Positions 24,409 to 35,106 of a stretch of 64,000 bases of DNA are shown piece by piece. Origin of the DNA: Rutpela maculata (taxonomy: Eukaryota; Arthropoda; Insecta; Coleoptera; Cerambycidae); the NCBI GenBank assembly GCA_936432065.2, contig OW386289.2, positions 138,992,015 to 139,056,014 of the forward strand. Direction: 5' to 3'. The notes under the pieces were generated by a model, which was not told the origin of the DNA, searched no databases, and worked only from the letters and a program-made list of their open reading frames with translations. Each line of letters starts with the position of its first letter. Positions within the stretch are counted from its first letter, which is position 1. The position numbers and the translations under genes are program-made.

Positions 24409-24780
24409 AAATAAATCAAGGGCGGATCTGGACCTTGAGCTTGGGGGGGGGGGGTAACACTGAACCCAAAATTTTTTGATGGGCGGAGAGGAGAAATCCG
24501 AAAAACATTTTTTTTTTCATCACAAAATTTTTTTGATGAGCGAGGGGGGAAATCCGAAAAAAATTTTTTCGTTCGCAAAATTTTTTGAAAAAATTCTTTC
24601 GTCCCAAAATTTTAAAACGAAAGTTAATAGTTTACACAATCTTGGGGGGGGTAATTACCCCGTTAAAAATTTTTTCTTCCCAAAATTAATAAAAAACATT
24701 TTAAAACGAAAATTGGTCTTTTACAGAATCTTGGGGGGGTGATTACCACGTTACCCCCCCCCCCATAAATCCGCGTTTTC
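24409..24780. mobile_element. G-rich-ended repeat with GCGGAT inverted ends (hAT-like MITE?)
   Basis: The left end AAGGGCGGATCTGG and the right end ATAAATCCGCGTTTT are inverted around GCGGAT, each followed inward by G or C runs. The flanks share CAAATAA (24408-24414; 24780-24786). Internally a unit of the form TTTTTGATGAGCG-G(n)-AAATCCGAAAAA is repeated. Similar units appear at 60718-60870. No coding capacity is credible. Assignment to hAT rests only on the end sequence and is weak. Confidence 0.5.
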
Positions 24781-24850
24781 AAATAACATTGTCGGCAAAC
24801 TTCATTGCCATTGATTTTACGTAAAAAAAAATTATTTTGTATTGTATATA

Positions 24851-25514
24851 ATTAGGAAGTTTCCATTTTTCTCATTTTCTCATAATAAATAGTCGTAAAA
24901 ATCTAAAAAATATTTGTAATTTTTTTTTTTAAATTATCTCTATAAATAAAAAAGTTATGGTCCTTCCAAGTTTCAAATGCTGCGATCATCTGGGCTGAGG
25001 TTTGATAGCGAGCGGGCGCGGGCACCTTTATACTCGCTGGTAGGCACCGGCAGTTTATAGCCAGCTTGCATTTGAGAGCCGAAAAAATTGCTAAAACATG
25101 CAATTTTGGCACATTCATATTTTTCGAAAAACACCATTGGGACGGTCGTATGATGTCGCGACGTAAAGAGGAAGTCTTCCAGATAAACCTGATCGTAAAT
25201 TGCACGGCGAAATTCGAAAATTCGGCTCGGCACGAACGAATCAAAAGTGACATTTTGTGACATTTCAAAAAATCAAGCACATACATTAAATAAAGGGAAC
25301 ATACGGCGGGTCGCTGGCATGGCAAGTCAGCGCGTTATGTATTGTGACGTCACGGTGGACTTCAGCCGAAGCGAAGTATTCAAATAAGAAATTGAATAAG
25401 TTCGTGAGTTTTTCAGATATCGAGATAATTTTTTGTTTGTTTGACTAGTTATCTGAAAGACTACTAAATGAGGTTGAATGTACATGATATTTCTAAAATA
25501 GGAAACTTCCTAAT
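24851..25514. mobile_element. TIR element ATTAGGAAGTTTCC, TA target duplication
   Basis: Starts ATTAGGAAGTTTCC and ends with the exact inverse GGAAACTTCCTAAT. TA flanks both sides (24849-24850 and 25515-25516). The 664-bp unit holds a GC-richer centre with a 140-codon minus-strand open stretch (24903-25325) that shows no recognised domain, plus TGACGTCA near 25345. The size and TA duplication fit a non-autonomous Tc1/mariner-type element. Confidence 0.7.
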
Positions 25515-26502
25515 TAAAGAAGTTTAGATTCTCAATCCGAAACTCAATCGGAAACGTCATAGCTTAACATTTCTGATCATGAGAGCGAAATTGACGAATT
25601 TGATAATTGGGAGGAGGAATTTGATTACAATGAATGAAATATTGTAATAATGTTATTTGTTATACATATTCTGTACTCATACAGGGTCATTCACGGAAAG
25701 CGGGTATTAGACGTTTGTTGGTATCTGTCGAGTTTAGAAATTTTAAAATTGGAATGAGGGGGTTTTTGGATATGGCGGATCCAACGAAAATATTTTCATG
25801 CTTGTGCTACTTCCGCTTATACCGGATGTAGCACCTAACTTTGTTATTTTAAATAGAACACCCTATATTTTATTGCATATTTCGAGTCCTCATAAAATTT
25901 TAGCTTAGGTTTATGTACCATAACATACTCTTAAACATACCGGTTTTCTAGATAATTAATATTTTTGGAGATTTTTGACGGTTCCCACCCTTCGGAAAAA
26001 AGTCAATATCTTCTATCATGTAGCCGATTAAGAAATTTTCTTTTCAAACTCTTACAAGTATCCTATGACCTAACTAAAAGTTCTCTTATGTTTTCACAAT
26101 ATCATACAGAGTATTTTATTTTCACAGTCGAACATTATTTTAGTTTAAACGTCAAAAAGTCATTTTTTTCAAATGGAACCCCCTGTATATTTTCACAGAA
26201 TCTAATAAGGGATTGAATTCTGCATCGATTGATGTTACCATTCCCTATACCTATCTCTCTTTGTTTTCTTATTATGGACGAATATTTGTTAAACGTACAA
26301 ACAAAATTAGCACTGTTTGTTAGTAGGCAATACAAGTCATAACTTGGTTCCTTTTTTATCATAAACGAGAATAATCATGTAGATAATTGATAACCATTTG
26401 TTTATTATCAAGATGACAGCTTCAAAAACGAGAGATTAGATTTATAACAAATAGTTTGGGACAAAAATTTACAAAATTAATGAACACTTTGAATATAAAT
26501 AT

Positions 26503-26849
26503 TTAATGCAGCAACTGTTCAAAATGCTCTCCACTTGCACCTACAGTGGCTTGGCTAATTCATGGGGATTTGTTAAAATGTAGCCCGTTCTCTGTTCTTT
26601 GGATCTTCTTTGGTAGTTGCAGGGGTGGCATAAACAGTATTTTTAATACCTCAAAGGGCCAAAGTCTAAGGGGGTCAAATCAGGGGACCTTGCTTGCCAT
26701 CTCCAAGGTCCTCGGTAGCCAAACCACCTATCTTCGAACGTCGCTACTAATTCGTCAGAAACTTCCCGTGAACCGCAACCATTCATTTGAAAATACATAG
26801 AATTATAAATATTTAGGGGCAAATTATCAATAAAAGTTGCTGTTCGCAA
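26503..26849 (-). pseudogene. Transposase C-terminal fragment, left arm (IS630/mariner superfamily)
   Basis: Minus-strand reading shows MYFQMNGCGSREVSDEL, FEDRWFGYRGPWRW and QARSPDLTPLDF. This is a degenerate version of the FQQDGAPPH ... RWIGRRGP..WPPRSPDLTPLDFFLWG signature of a mariner-related insect transposase family. The Asp of QQDG is Asn here, so catalysis would be lost. After a frame change it ends GEHFEQLLH at 26503. The N-terminal DNA-binding region is absent. Confidence 0.75.
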
Positions 26850-27070
26850 AATCTTCGCATATTTATTGCTATTTAAATTCTCCTCGTAGATATGATACTA
26901 TCAAAAATATTGTTTATGCCACCACGGCTACTACCAAAAAAGAGAATACGGACTGCATTTCAATAAATAAGTACCCACGAAATTCGCCGAGCCATTGTAA
27001 GTGCCGTAAATTCCAGGATATTGGCTTGTTTGGAGCAGAATGGAAGCATTTTGAACAGTTGCTGCATTAA
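26837..27070 (+). pseudogene. Transposase C-terminal fragment, right arm
   Basis: A 77-codon plus-strand stretch ending AEWKHFEQLLH, the same C-terminus as the left arm but on the opposite strand. Upstream residues are only weakly transposase-like, and the DDE region present in the left arm is not recognisable. It marks the inward limit of the right 3' end. Confidence 0.6.
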
Positions 27071-27869
27071 ATATTTATATTCAGTGTTCATTAATTTTGT
27101 AAATTTTTGTATTTGTTATAAATCTAATCTCTCGTTTTTGAAGCTATCAAAAACAAATGATTATCAATTATCTACATGATTATTCTCGTTTATGATAAAA
27201 AAGAAACCGAGTTATGACTTGTATTGCCTACTAACAAATAGTGCTGATTTTGTTTGTACGTTTAACAAATATTCGTCCATAATAAGAAAACAAAGAGAGA
27301 TAGGTATAAGAAATAGTAACATCAATCGATGCAGAATTCAATCCCTTATTAGATTCTGTGAAAATATACAGGGGGTTCCATTTGAAAAAAATGACTTTTT
27401 GACGTTTAAACTAAAACAATGTTCGACTGTGAAAATAAAATACTCTGTATGATATTGTGAAAACATAAGAGAACTTTTAGTTAGGTCATAGGATACTTGT
27501 AAGAGTTTGAAAAGAAAATTTCTTAATCGACTACATGATGATATTGATTTTTTTCCGAAGGGTGGAACCGTCAAAAATCTCCAAAAATATTAATTATCTC
27601 GAAAACCGGTATGTTTAAGAGTATGTTATGGTACATAAACCTAAGCTAAAATTTTATGAGGAATCGAAATATGCAATAAAATACAGGGTGTTCCATTTAA
27701 AATAACAAAGTTAGGTGCTGCATCCGGTATAAGCGGAAGTAGCACAAGCATGAAAATATTTTCGTTGGATCCGCCATATCCAAAAACCACCTCATACCAA
27801 TTTTCAAAATTCTAAACTCGACAGATCCCAAGAAACGTCTAATACCCGCTTTCCGTAAATGACCCTGTA

Positions 27870-29065
27870 TAATGTTAAATATAATTTTTTACACAATTCA
27901 TACATTTTTCAATATTTCTTTCATAATGGTCTATTCAATGTAATTAGGACAAATTTAATTGTTTACAAAATGTATATTATTCATATTTCTGTTAATTACT
28001 CTTTAAAATAAAGTCAGCTAATAGTTTGTTAAGTAATAATAAGGAAAAGAGCTAGCCGCCGCCTGCCACGCCGATCGTGCGCGCGACATTTTTTTTTGTT
28101 TCGCTGACTAACGGGAGTTGTCCCACAAAATTTATGATTAATATAGCATTTAATATCTTTACAAACATTTTGAAATTTAGTAAATGAATTGCACGTTATT
28201 TATTTTTTGTACATATATTGGGGCTGACTAACTGACTGACATAAGAAGTGTTATTTATATGCAATATATAATTTGCAAAACGATTTTCAACCTTAGTAAA
28301 TTCATTTTATTACCTCCGTAATCATGACACCTTTGATAGAGTACCTGAGACACCCGTTCTCGATTTCGCTTGACTGACCGCAGTATGTTTGTGTACACAA
28401 CTACTCTAATCAACTGGCAAAAAAGCAGGCTTAGTAAATTCAGAGAATTTTTTTGGCTCTAGCTCTTAGACTATAATTCATAAACGATGCTTCTTTCTCT
28501 TCTCCGATAACGTACTTCTAAATAGATGTCTAAATTGGCTGACCCGACCCTGCCTCGATCTGATTTAATCGCATGTTAAACTGGTAGAATGTTGAACAAA
28601 TGTGACTGTCAACTATTTTATTAATTACCAAGTTATAGGAGAAGTTGTTGAAAACTTGACGCTTACCAAGTTTGCTTATAAAGATGCTGTTTTGAAGCAA
28701 TGGAATGGACTGAAGAAACTCTGAACGATAAATTACATAAAACGTTAAATAAATAAATTAGCAGGTTGTATAACATTATCGAAAAAAGAAAAGTACAGGC
28801 TGTACTTGTCTAAAGAAAAATTAATTAATACACTGCATACTGGAAAAAAATAGTGAGGAAACTATTTATAACTTTTAATTATCGCGGGCACATACAAAGA
28901 AAAATGTCATGTACTAAGGACTAAAGTATGGTGGTATGTTATCATTTGAATAATTTCGCAACAAACTGTTATCACATTTATTGAAAAGAGGAAATATTTA
29001 TCAAGGAATGTGGGTATTAATTTAATTCATGTTCAGAACAACTATGCTGTTTGTACATTAGCAAA
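27870..29065. other. AT-rich spacer, no recognised gene
   Basis: 1.2 kb with a short CpG-rich patch at 28055-28090 (GCCGCCTGCCACGCC). No open frame with recognisable similarity was seen. Confidence 0.4.
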
Positions 29066-29069
29066 TACG

Positions 29070-29260
29070 CAGAAGCGTTGCAATTTTAGGCGAGGATTGC
29101 GTAGTGGATATACCATCCTACAGAGAATATGTAAAGCAGTTGGTTCCTCGTTTATTAAATGTTAGGGAAGTACAAAATATCTAATTTTCTTATGAGAGGA
29201 AGGTAAAATTTTTAGGTTGGGGGCAGCTCAACTTTTGGTGTCCATGGTTGTCATTTATCG
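29070..29260 (+). mobile_element. 5'-truncated copy of the 5S SINE
   Basis: Aligns in plus orientation with the body of the SINE at 5411-5806. Shared blocks are CGAGGATT-CGTAGTGGATA, TACCATCCT, TATTAAATGTTAGG and TAGGTTGGGGG. The 5S-like head is missing. About 25% divergence by eye, so it is older than the 5.4-kb copy. Confidence 0.75.
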
Positions 29261-29589
29261 GTCAGTCAGTCAATCAATCTGTCTACTGGCCTGTCTGTCT
29301 CTCTTTGTTCTCCCTAAAGAATTAACGAAGAAAAATAACGTTTGGCAAGTAGTTGGCGCTATTACCAAGGAGATTTTTAGTGAAAAATGTACATGGTGGA
29401 CACCCTTAGAATATAAATAATATAAAAATGGAGGACATGATTATGTCTTGGTATATATTTGATACAACTACCAAGTATAAAACCTACTGTAGTGTCTTAG
29501 TGAAGAATATACAGAAAAAAATAACTAATTAAAGAAACGATGAAGGAAAACAATATTTAACTTGTTGTTAACACAAATAAATTAAATAA

Positions 29590-31468
29590 AAAATCTCAAA
29601 GAATTATTTACAGACCAATAACAGATAAAAGCTTGTTTAATCTACATGAATCTTTATCTACTGTAAACTGGACGATTATTACAGATTCAAATATCCCATA
29701 AAATAAAAACTATTGAATAAAGCATCTTCTCATAAATTAAACTGGTTTAATGATGACCTCAGGCAGGAAAGGGAAAACCTCCACTTACTACAAGATATTT
29801 ATAAAGTTAGTCCATCTGAGCAGTTGAGAGAGTTTGTTAAGAACTGTAAGTTTAGTTATATAAATAATTTGGATAAAGCTGAAAAGCTTGCGCACAATAA
29901 TTTTATTAACATCTCAAGCAACCCGCAAAAACTTAAAATCTCCAAGGTAGTACCCATACATAAAAAGGACTCCAGGGATGAGCCCTCAAATTATCGTTCG
30001 ATTTCAATAATTCCTTTTCTAGCTAAAATTTTTGAGGGAGGTTCTAAAAAAACAAATAACAGAACATTTTGAGCAAAATAATCTTTTCAGTCAACATCAA
30101 TTCGGTTTTAGGAAAAATAAATCCACTACATTAGCTATCCTGTCCTTAATTATTTCGTAAACAATGGCTTTGAAAAAGGTTTATACATTTATTCGCAACT
30201 CTTGGATCTTACCAAAGCGTTTGACTGTGTATCCTATGATATTTTACTAGATAAACTAAAGTTCCACGGATTTGACAAAAACAGTGAATACCTAATCGCC
30301 TCCTACCTTAGCAACCTTCAACAATTTGTTACCAACAAAAGTAAAAGCTCGGCCTTATTACCTATAAAATATGGTGTACCTCAAGGGTCTATAATCGGAC
30401 CCATATTATTCCTGATATATATATCAATAATTTGCACAGTTCAATAGCTGACAGACACTTTACTCTATTTTCTGACCACACCACTATCGCAAATCCTTCT
30501 TCCAACCTTAATGAATTAATAGATAATGTAAATATATCGCAGTCAAAAGCTGAGAAATGGTTCTCGGCCAATCAGTTGTTTAAATCAAACTAAAGTTAAG
30601 AAAATAATATTTAGCCTAAGAAATGCAAATGGCATAGACAACTCTACCTTTAGTAATGCAATTAAATTTTTAGGGGTCTTTCTTAATACAAAATTATCGA
30701 GGGAACCTCAAACAATGCATGTATGTAAAAAAGTTTCGAAAAGTGTATATTTATTACAGAGTCTGTCTTACAAAGTCTCACAAAAAACTCTCATAACTGC
30801 TTACCATGGATTAATACATACCACCCTTTCTTACGCAATTCTGGCCTGGGGTCATGCCCCATCTGCCATTTCCCTTTTTTCATTGCAAAAAAAATCAGTT
30901 AGAGTGATCGCTGGTCTGAATTATAGAGATGATTGCAAAAACTTATTTATTCAACTTAAAATTCTTACATTGCCTTGTACGTACATTCTTCATTGTTTAA
31001 TGCACATAAAAAAAATGAAAGCAAATATGCAACCCACAGCCAATTACATAGCTACTCCACAAGAAGGTGTAATTCAATTTTGCCGGACTATCTGAGCTTA
31101 ACTAAATCCAGGAACAGCATTAATTACTACGGAATAGTTTTTTAACCCATATCAAACAAACTGTAAAAAATTTAAAGAAACGGTGAAACCTGTTCTGTTC
31201 GGGCAAGCGTTCTATTCATTTAAAGAAGTTCTATGTGCATATTTTAGTAACTTTGATGTGTGTCAGTTCTCGCCTTATGTACGCTTTTATGTATTTCGAT
31301 TGTTTTTTTTTTGTCTGTATTATGATAATTTTATAATTTTTACCTATGACATCTTATGTGATATTCGATATTACTTGTTTTCATTTTTTCTGAACCTATG
31401 CCTTGACTTGTGTAAATACTTATTGTATACTAGCACCAATAATCTATTATTATTATTATTATTATTAT
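29590..31468 (+). pseudogene. Dead CR1/Jockey-type LINE with (ATT)n tail
   Basis: Fragments in plus orientation: RPITDKSLFNLHESLSTVNW (about 29610), an AP-endonuclease/RT linker region (29713 on), then an abrupt join to SKVVPIHKKDSRDEPSNYRS, implying an internal deletion. RT motif A is intact (LDLTKAFDCVSYD), motif B reads GVPQGSIIGPILF, and motif C is destroyed (LFSDHTTI in place of xxADDTxx). The thumb and C-terminal part lies at 30715-31095 with YAILAWGHAPS. A 3' UTR follows and ends in (ATT)n at 31445-31468. Several frameshifts are present. The endonuclease domain proper is missing, probably by 5' truncation. Confidence 0.82.
31445..31468 (+). repeat. (ATT)n array, left side of the R4/Dong-like insert
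   Basis: Eight ATT units. They are best read as the 3' tail of the LINE at 29590-31444 and are matched by another array at 32631-32650 on the far side of the next element. Confidence 0.85.
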
Positions 31469-32630
31469 CATTATCTTTGTTTTTCCTTGTATTTTCCCAT
31501 AAGATCGGGATCTAGTGCGATCCCAGATTTTACAGTATCCAAGTTATAAGAGCCCGAGCCCAGTGTGTTTATCCAAGAAGATTTTTTTTTCGTCAGCTCA
31601 TTTAGTCTAAGCTAAGAACTTTGCGCACAATGTTGACAGTGCCTAGGAGTGCAGCTTTTTGCATCAGCCGTAAGTGTCTCTCTTGAAGATTCAATTTATC
31701 TTTTCCTTCTGCCCAGTCTTTTGTGACTAGCCCATTTGTGGAGATTACCACAGATACGATTTCTACCGATTTTAACCTGTATATATCTTTGAACTCCACT
31801 GCTAGTTGTTGGTACTTGCGTTTCTTTTCGGCAACGATTCTCAGTAAGTTGTCATCTAGCGGTACTGCAATGTCCACAATAGTTGCTGTTTGTTTTAATT
31901 TATCAAACAGTACCAAATTTGGTCTGTTTGCTTCAACTGCTCGATTCATTACCAGAGTACTGTCCCAAAGTAGTTTTGCCTTGTTATTTTGTATTACTTG
32001 CTGTGGTTTGCACTTATAATATGGAACTTCATTTTCTGTGACTCCATAAAGCTTTGCAAGTGCATAGCATTATGTCGTTCCAGGTAGTCTTTTTGTGCCA
32101 AAGCTGGACATCCACTGCTAATATGTTGAATGGATTCCATTGCCTGTTTGCAGAGACGACACTTGTCGGTGATGTTTTTCTTCATAATGTGCCGTTGATA
32201 GTTGCGTGTGTGGATCACTTGGTCCTGAGTAACACAATAAATCCCTCCGTTTCTCTAAACAGGCCAGAAGTGCGCATCCATTCCGTTGAGCGTTTTGTGT
32301 CAATATGTTCTTGTTGAAGTGCTGACACAAATCTACCATGTGGTGTCATCGCTTTCCATTGTTCAACACGAACTTCCGCTGTTACAAAGCTTGGGTGATA
32401 GTTCTGTTGGTCCAGCCTCCTAACGGGGTGTATCCATGGTCTTCAGTACGTATCGCTCTATACATTGCTGAATTTTTAGCAGCGAGGGACTTCTTGAGAT
32501 TTTTTTCTTGTTGTCTGCACATCATCTCCAAGTTAAGTAGTGCTCATCCTTCTGAGTTTCTAGGGAGGTATAGTTACTGAATAGAGCTTCGCGGATGATG
32601 ATTTCGGTACTTTGTCAGAATCGTCCTAAT
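31469..32630 (-). pseudogene. R4/Dong-like LINE 3' half: CCHC finger and REL-endonuclease remnant
   Basis: Minus strand, broken into several frames. From 32350 down: HGRFVSALQQEHI, FRETEGFIV, HTRNYQRHI, then a CCHC-type finger CRLCKQ...QHISSGCP, then the restriction-like endonuclease block RPNLVLFDKL...TIVDIAVPLDDN, then KYQQLAVEFKDIYRL and VVISTNGLVTK, ending LGTVNIVRKVL. The order CCHC then PD-(D/E)xK after the RT is that of site-specific LINEs (R2/R4/Dong). The PD motif is PN here, so the nuclease is dead. RT is lost by 5' truncation. It lies between two (ATT)n arrays. Confidence 0.72.
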
Positions 32631-32650
32631 TTATTATTATTATTATTATT
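32631..32650 (+). repeat. (ATT)n array, right side
   Basis: Six to seven ATT units immediately beyond the R4/Dong-like fragment, matching the array at 31445-31468. Confidence 0.85.
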
Positions 32651-33954
32651 GTCAAGAAAAAATCTGATATACTCTTAGGGACAAAGAACATATATTATGC
32701 CATAAAAAATACTAATTAATAAATGAATGTCTCAGGAAAGTCATATTTTTCACGTTTTTACCGATTAACGAATTAAAATTCAAGTGTTTTTTTGTGGAAA
32801 TCAGGGACATTATCTATTGGGTACAACAATTTGAGGAGTGTGTTGTTTTGGTTTTACTTGGTAAAACCAACTTGTTTTTATTTCAGTTTAAAAGGAAATA
32901 AATACCTATTTAAGGGTGTGAGTAAAAATAAATAGAGGGTAGTATTTTAAATGATAGAGGCAAACAATAAATTCGTTCTATAAGTATCTGGTTAAGAAAT
33001 TCAATATGTAATAGAGACTCATTCCCAAGTAAACCAAACTGCAAGGAATCGTATTTACCATGAAATTTAAGATAACAATAACTAAAACATTTCTTGTAGG
33101 TCTAACAAATTATTTTAATCAAACAGTGCCACCTCCTGAATGTAGTAATATGAGATTATAAAAAGTCAGTTTGCTTAATCTGTTTTAGAGTCTTCTCCTC
33201 GAAATGACAGGTGATGTCAGCTTTTGTAAAGCTAACAGTGAAGTACAAATTAAATATTGACAATCGTATGCGGACAGTGGCCAGCAAACATTATAAAACT
33301 ACCTGTTCAAATATTGAGAGTACATTTTTTTCTGTCTTATATGGCTTTATCTAAGACACTGTGGTGAGCTGGAAGCAATTCATTTGTACAGACGAATGGG
33401 ATGGGCCTTATGGCCTCATTGACTAACATGAAATAGGAATATTTACTAATCATTATTAAATAAAATTGTCAAATCAAATAAATTAACAATTTCTCGTACA
33501 ACTTTCACATTCGATTTTAAAAATTGCTCGAAATATAATATTGATTTAATGTATTCGCCCCAAACTTTGTGTTTTTTTTGTTTTTAAATAAATTTAATAA
33601 AATAGAAAAACAAATAGCACAGCTTTGAAATGGATATCAACGAATTCAGAAAAAAATCTGTAATTTATTGAACACTAGGAGCCACCACCTTCCCATTTGA
33701 AAAAAAAAGTTTTCGATAAAAAATAGATATGTTCAATTTTGGAGGCTTCGTAAATAGTTATTAATGAAATTAAACGAAAAATTATATTTTTCCCTCGGAC
33801 TTTACCTGCCTTAGAACAAATTTTGTTATTTCAAAGCACTCTAGACAGACGAATGTCTTAAAATGCTTAAAAAACTGAACATCGACTCAAAAACTCGCGA
33901 AAATCTCATGGTATACTCAGAATATAGTCTTGAATTCAAATATGTAAAAATATA
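32651..33954. other. AT-rich spacer, no recognised gene
   Basis: 1.3 kb without recognised coding sequence. The last 300 bases resemble the kind of AT-rich sequence that precedes CAGGGTGTTCC termini elsewhere in the window. Confidence 0.4.
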
Positions 33955-34106
33955 CAGGGTGTTCCATTTAAAAATCGAAAGTTGCGGTCATTTCCGGGTA
34001 AACCGGAAATGGTCTGATTTCGTTTTTTATGTTCAAAAATTTCAAATGGAGAAGTTAAAAAATGAAGGATATATATAGGGGTGACCCACTATTCTGTGGC
34101 ACCCGG
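33955..34106. mobile_element. 152-bp MITE, CAGGGTGTTCC ends, TA duplication
   Basis: The left end CAGGGTGTTCCA and the right end GTGGCACCCGG are imperfect inverted repeats, with TA at 33953-33954 and 34107-34108. Same terminal class as 1668-2534 and the internal motifs of 25682-27867. Confidence 0.6.
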
Positions 34107-34249
34107 TATATACACACTTAACGTATATTTATTGCATACAAGAGATGTTAGATATGTTCCTTTGATATGTTTTTCTTAATGCTCCTGCCCTGTAGCAATA
34201 AAAGAAGGAAATTTAAGTTTACTAATATCCTTAGTCCTAAGATATTATT

Positions 34250-34730
34250 ATGTTTTTATTAACTTGATATCATCAGCCTTTTCTTTACCTCTGTGTCCCA
34301 TATGTCCTGGTATCCACGCCACTTTGCTTTGACTTCCGTCCATAAGGTCATTTATGCAATCCTGTATTAGCTTGAATCGACCTGCATGGAACTGATTGCC
34401 TTGAGATCTGAGAATATGGCAATCGACTAATTAACAGTTCCTTGCCTCATTACTCGTATTTCCCTTGCGTACCACTGTACAGCGGCCACTTCAGCCTTAA
34501 ATACTATGGCGTATACTTCTAGATCGCGATGTTTGTTTTCACCCCGTAAATCCCAGCTCCGACTCCCTGTGCTGTCTTAAAACCCGCCATAGACCGGACT
34601 ATTTGTGCGGGTATTGGAGGACCATCCTTCCAGTCCTCTCTGTCTAGTATTTTGATTTGATTTTTGTCGAAGTTATACTTTGGGACTACAGTATTAATGG
34701 GCATTCCTAAAATGGGATCTGCCTTCAGCT
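34250..34730 (-). pseudogene. RNase H remnant of an I-type LINE
   Basis: Minus strand. DGPPIPAQIVRSMAGFKTAQ and GVGAGIYG represent the RNase H start (family form FTDGSKT...GAGIYG; the first catalytic Asp is replaced). Then AEVAAVQWYAREIRVM and, past a stop, AIFSDLKAISSMQ (the SDSQAA block). Closely related to the copy at 14940-15765, with the same orientation and similar flanks around CCACTTCAGCC. RT and endonuclease are absent. Confidence 0.7.
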
Positions 34731-35106
34731 CTGACTTTAACTTTTGGTGTTCTGTTCAGTGTTGTTGACTTATGGGCGTTGTGCCTCACATTGGTGATAT
34801 GTATAATTGGAATTGGCCAGATTGCAAGTCTACCATACTATTTTATATAGGCATCGAATTTGAAATATAAATTTCTAAGTCTAACAGAACTTACCATACA
34901 AATATACACCCACACACACCTACACATGAACTTATATACTGACACACCTATTTCCTACTCGATATTTGAGTCCAGCGTGTTATGAAACGGATTTCTGTAC
35001 TTTTTTACGATCACTTTTAAAAATGTTTGGCCTATTTTACTAAACAAAATAGATATAATAATATAAAATTGTGTAATAGTTTTATCCCAAACATTGTACT
35101 CTTCAG

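Larger units (their letters stand above)
25682..27867. mobile_element. Mirror-image composite of two 3' ends of a mariner-type transposon
   Basis: The outer ends CAGGGTCATTCACGG and CCGTAAATGACCCTG are inverted, with TA on both sides (25680-25681; 27868-27869). Long arms pair for about 850 bp (25682-26535 with 27045-27867) with only scattered differences. Both arms carry the same content in the same outward order: the transposase C-terminus ending HFEQLLH and stop, the 3' UTR, then the terminus. So the element has two 3' ends and no 5' end. The CAGGGTGTTCC-like motif also recurs inside each arm (near 25850, 26170, 27365 and 27680). Confidence 0.85.

Noticed and set aside
24903..25325. 140-codon minus-strand frame as a host gene
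   Set aside because: It lies within a 664-bp TA-flanked TIR element, overlapping frames exist on both strands, and no domain is visible.
31602..31949. Host gene for the 115-codon frame with IVDIAVPLDDN
   Set aside because: The sequence matches the REL-endonuclease region of R4/Dong-type LINEs and sits next to its CCHC finger in another frame.
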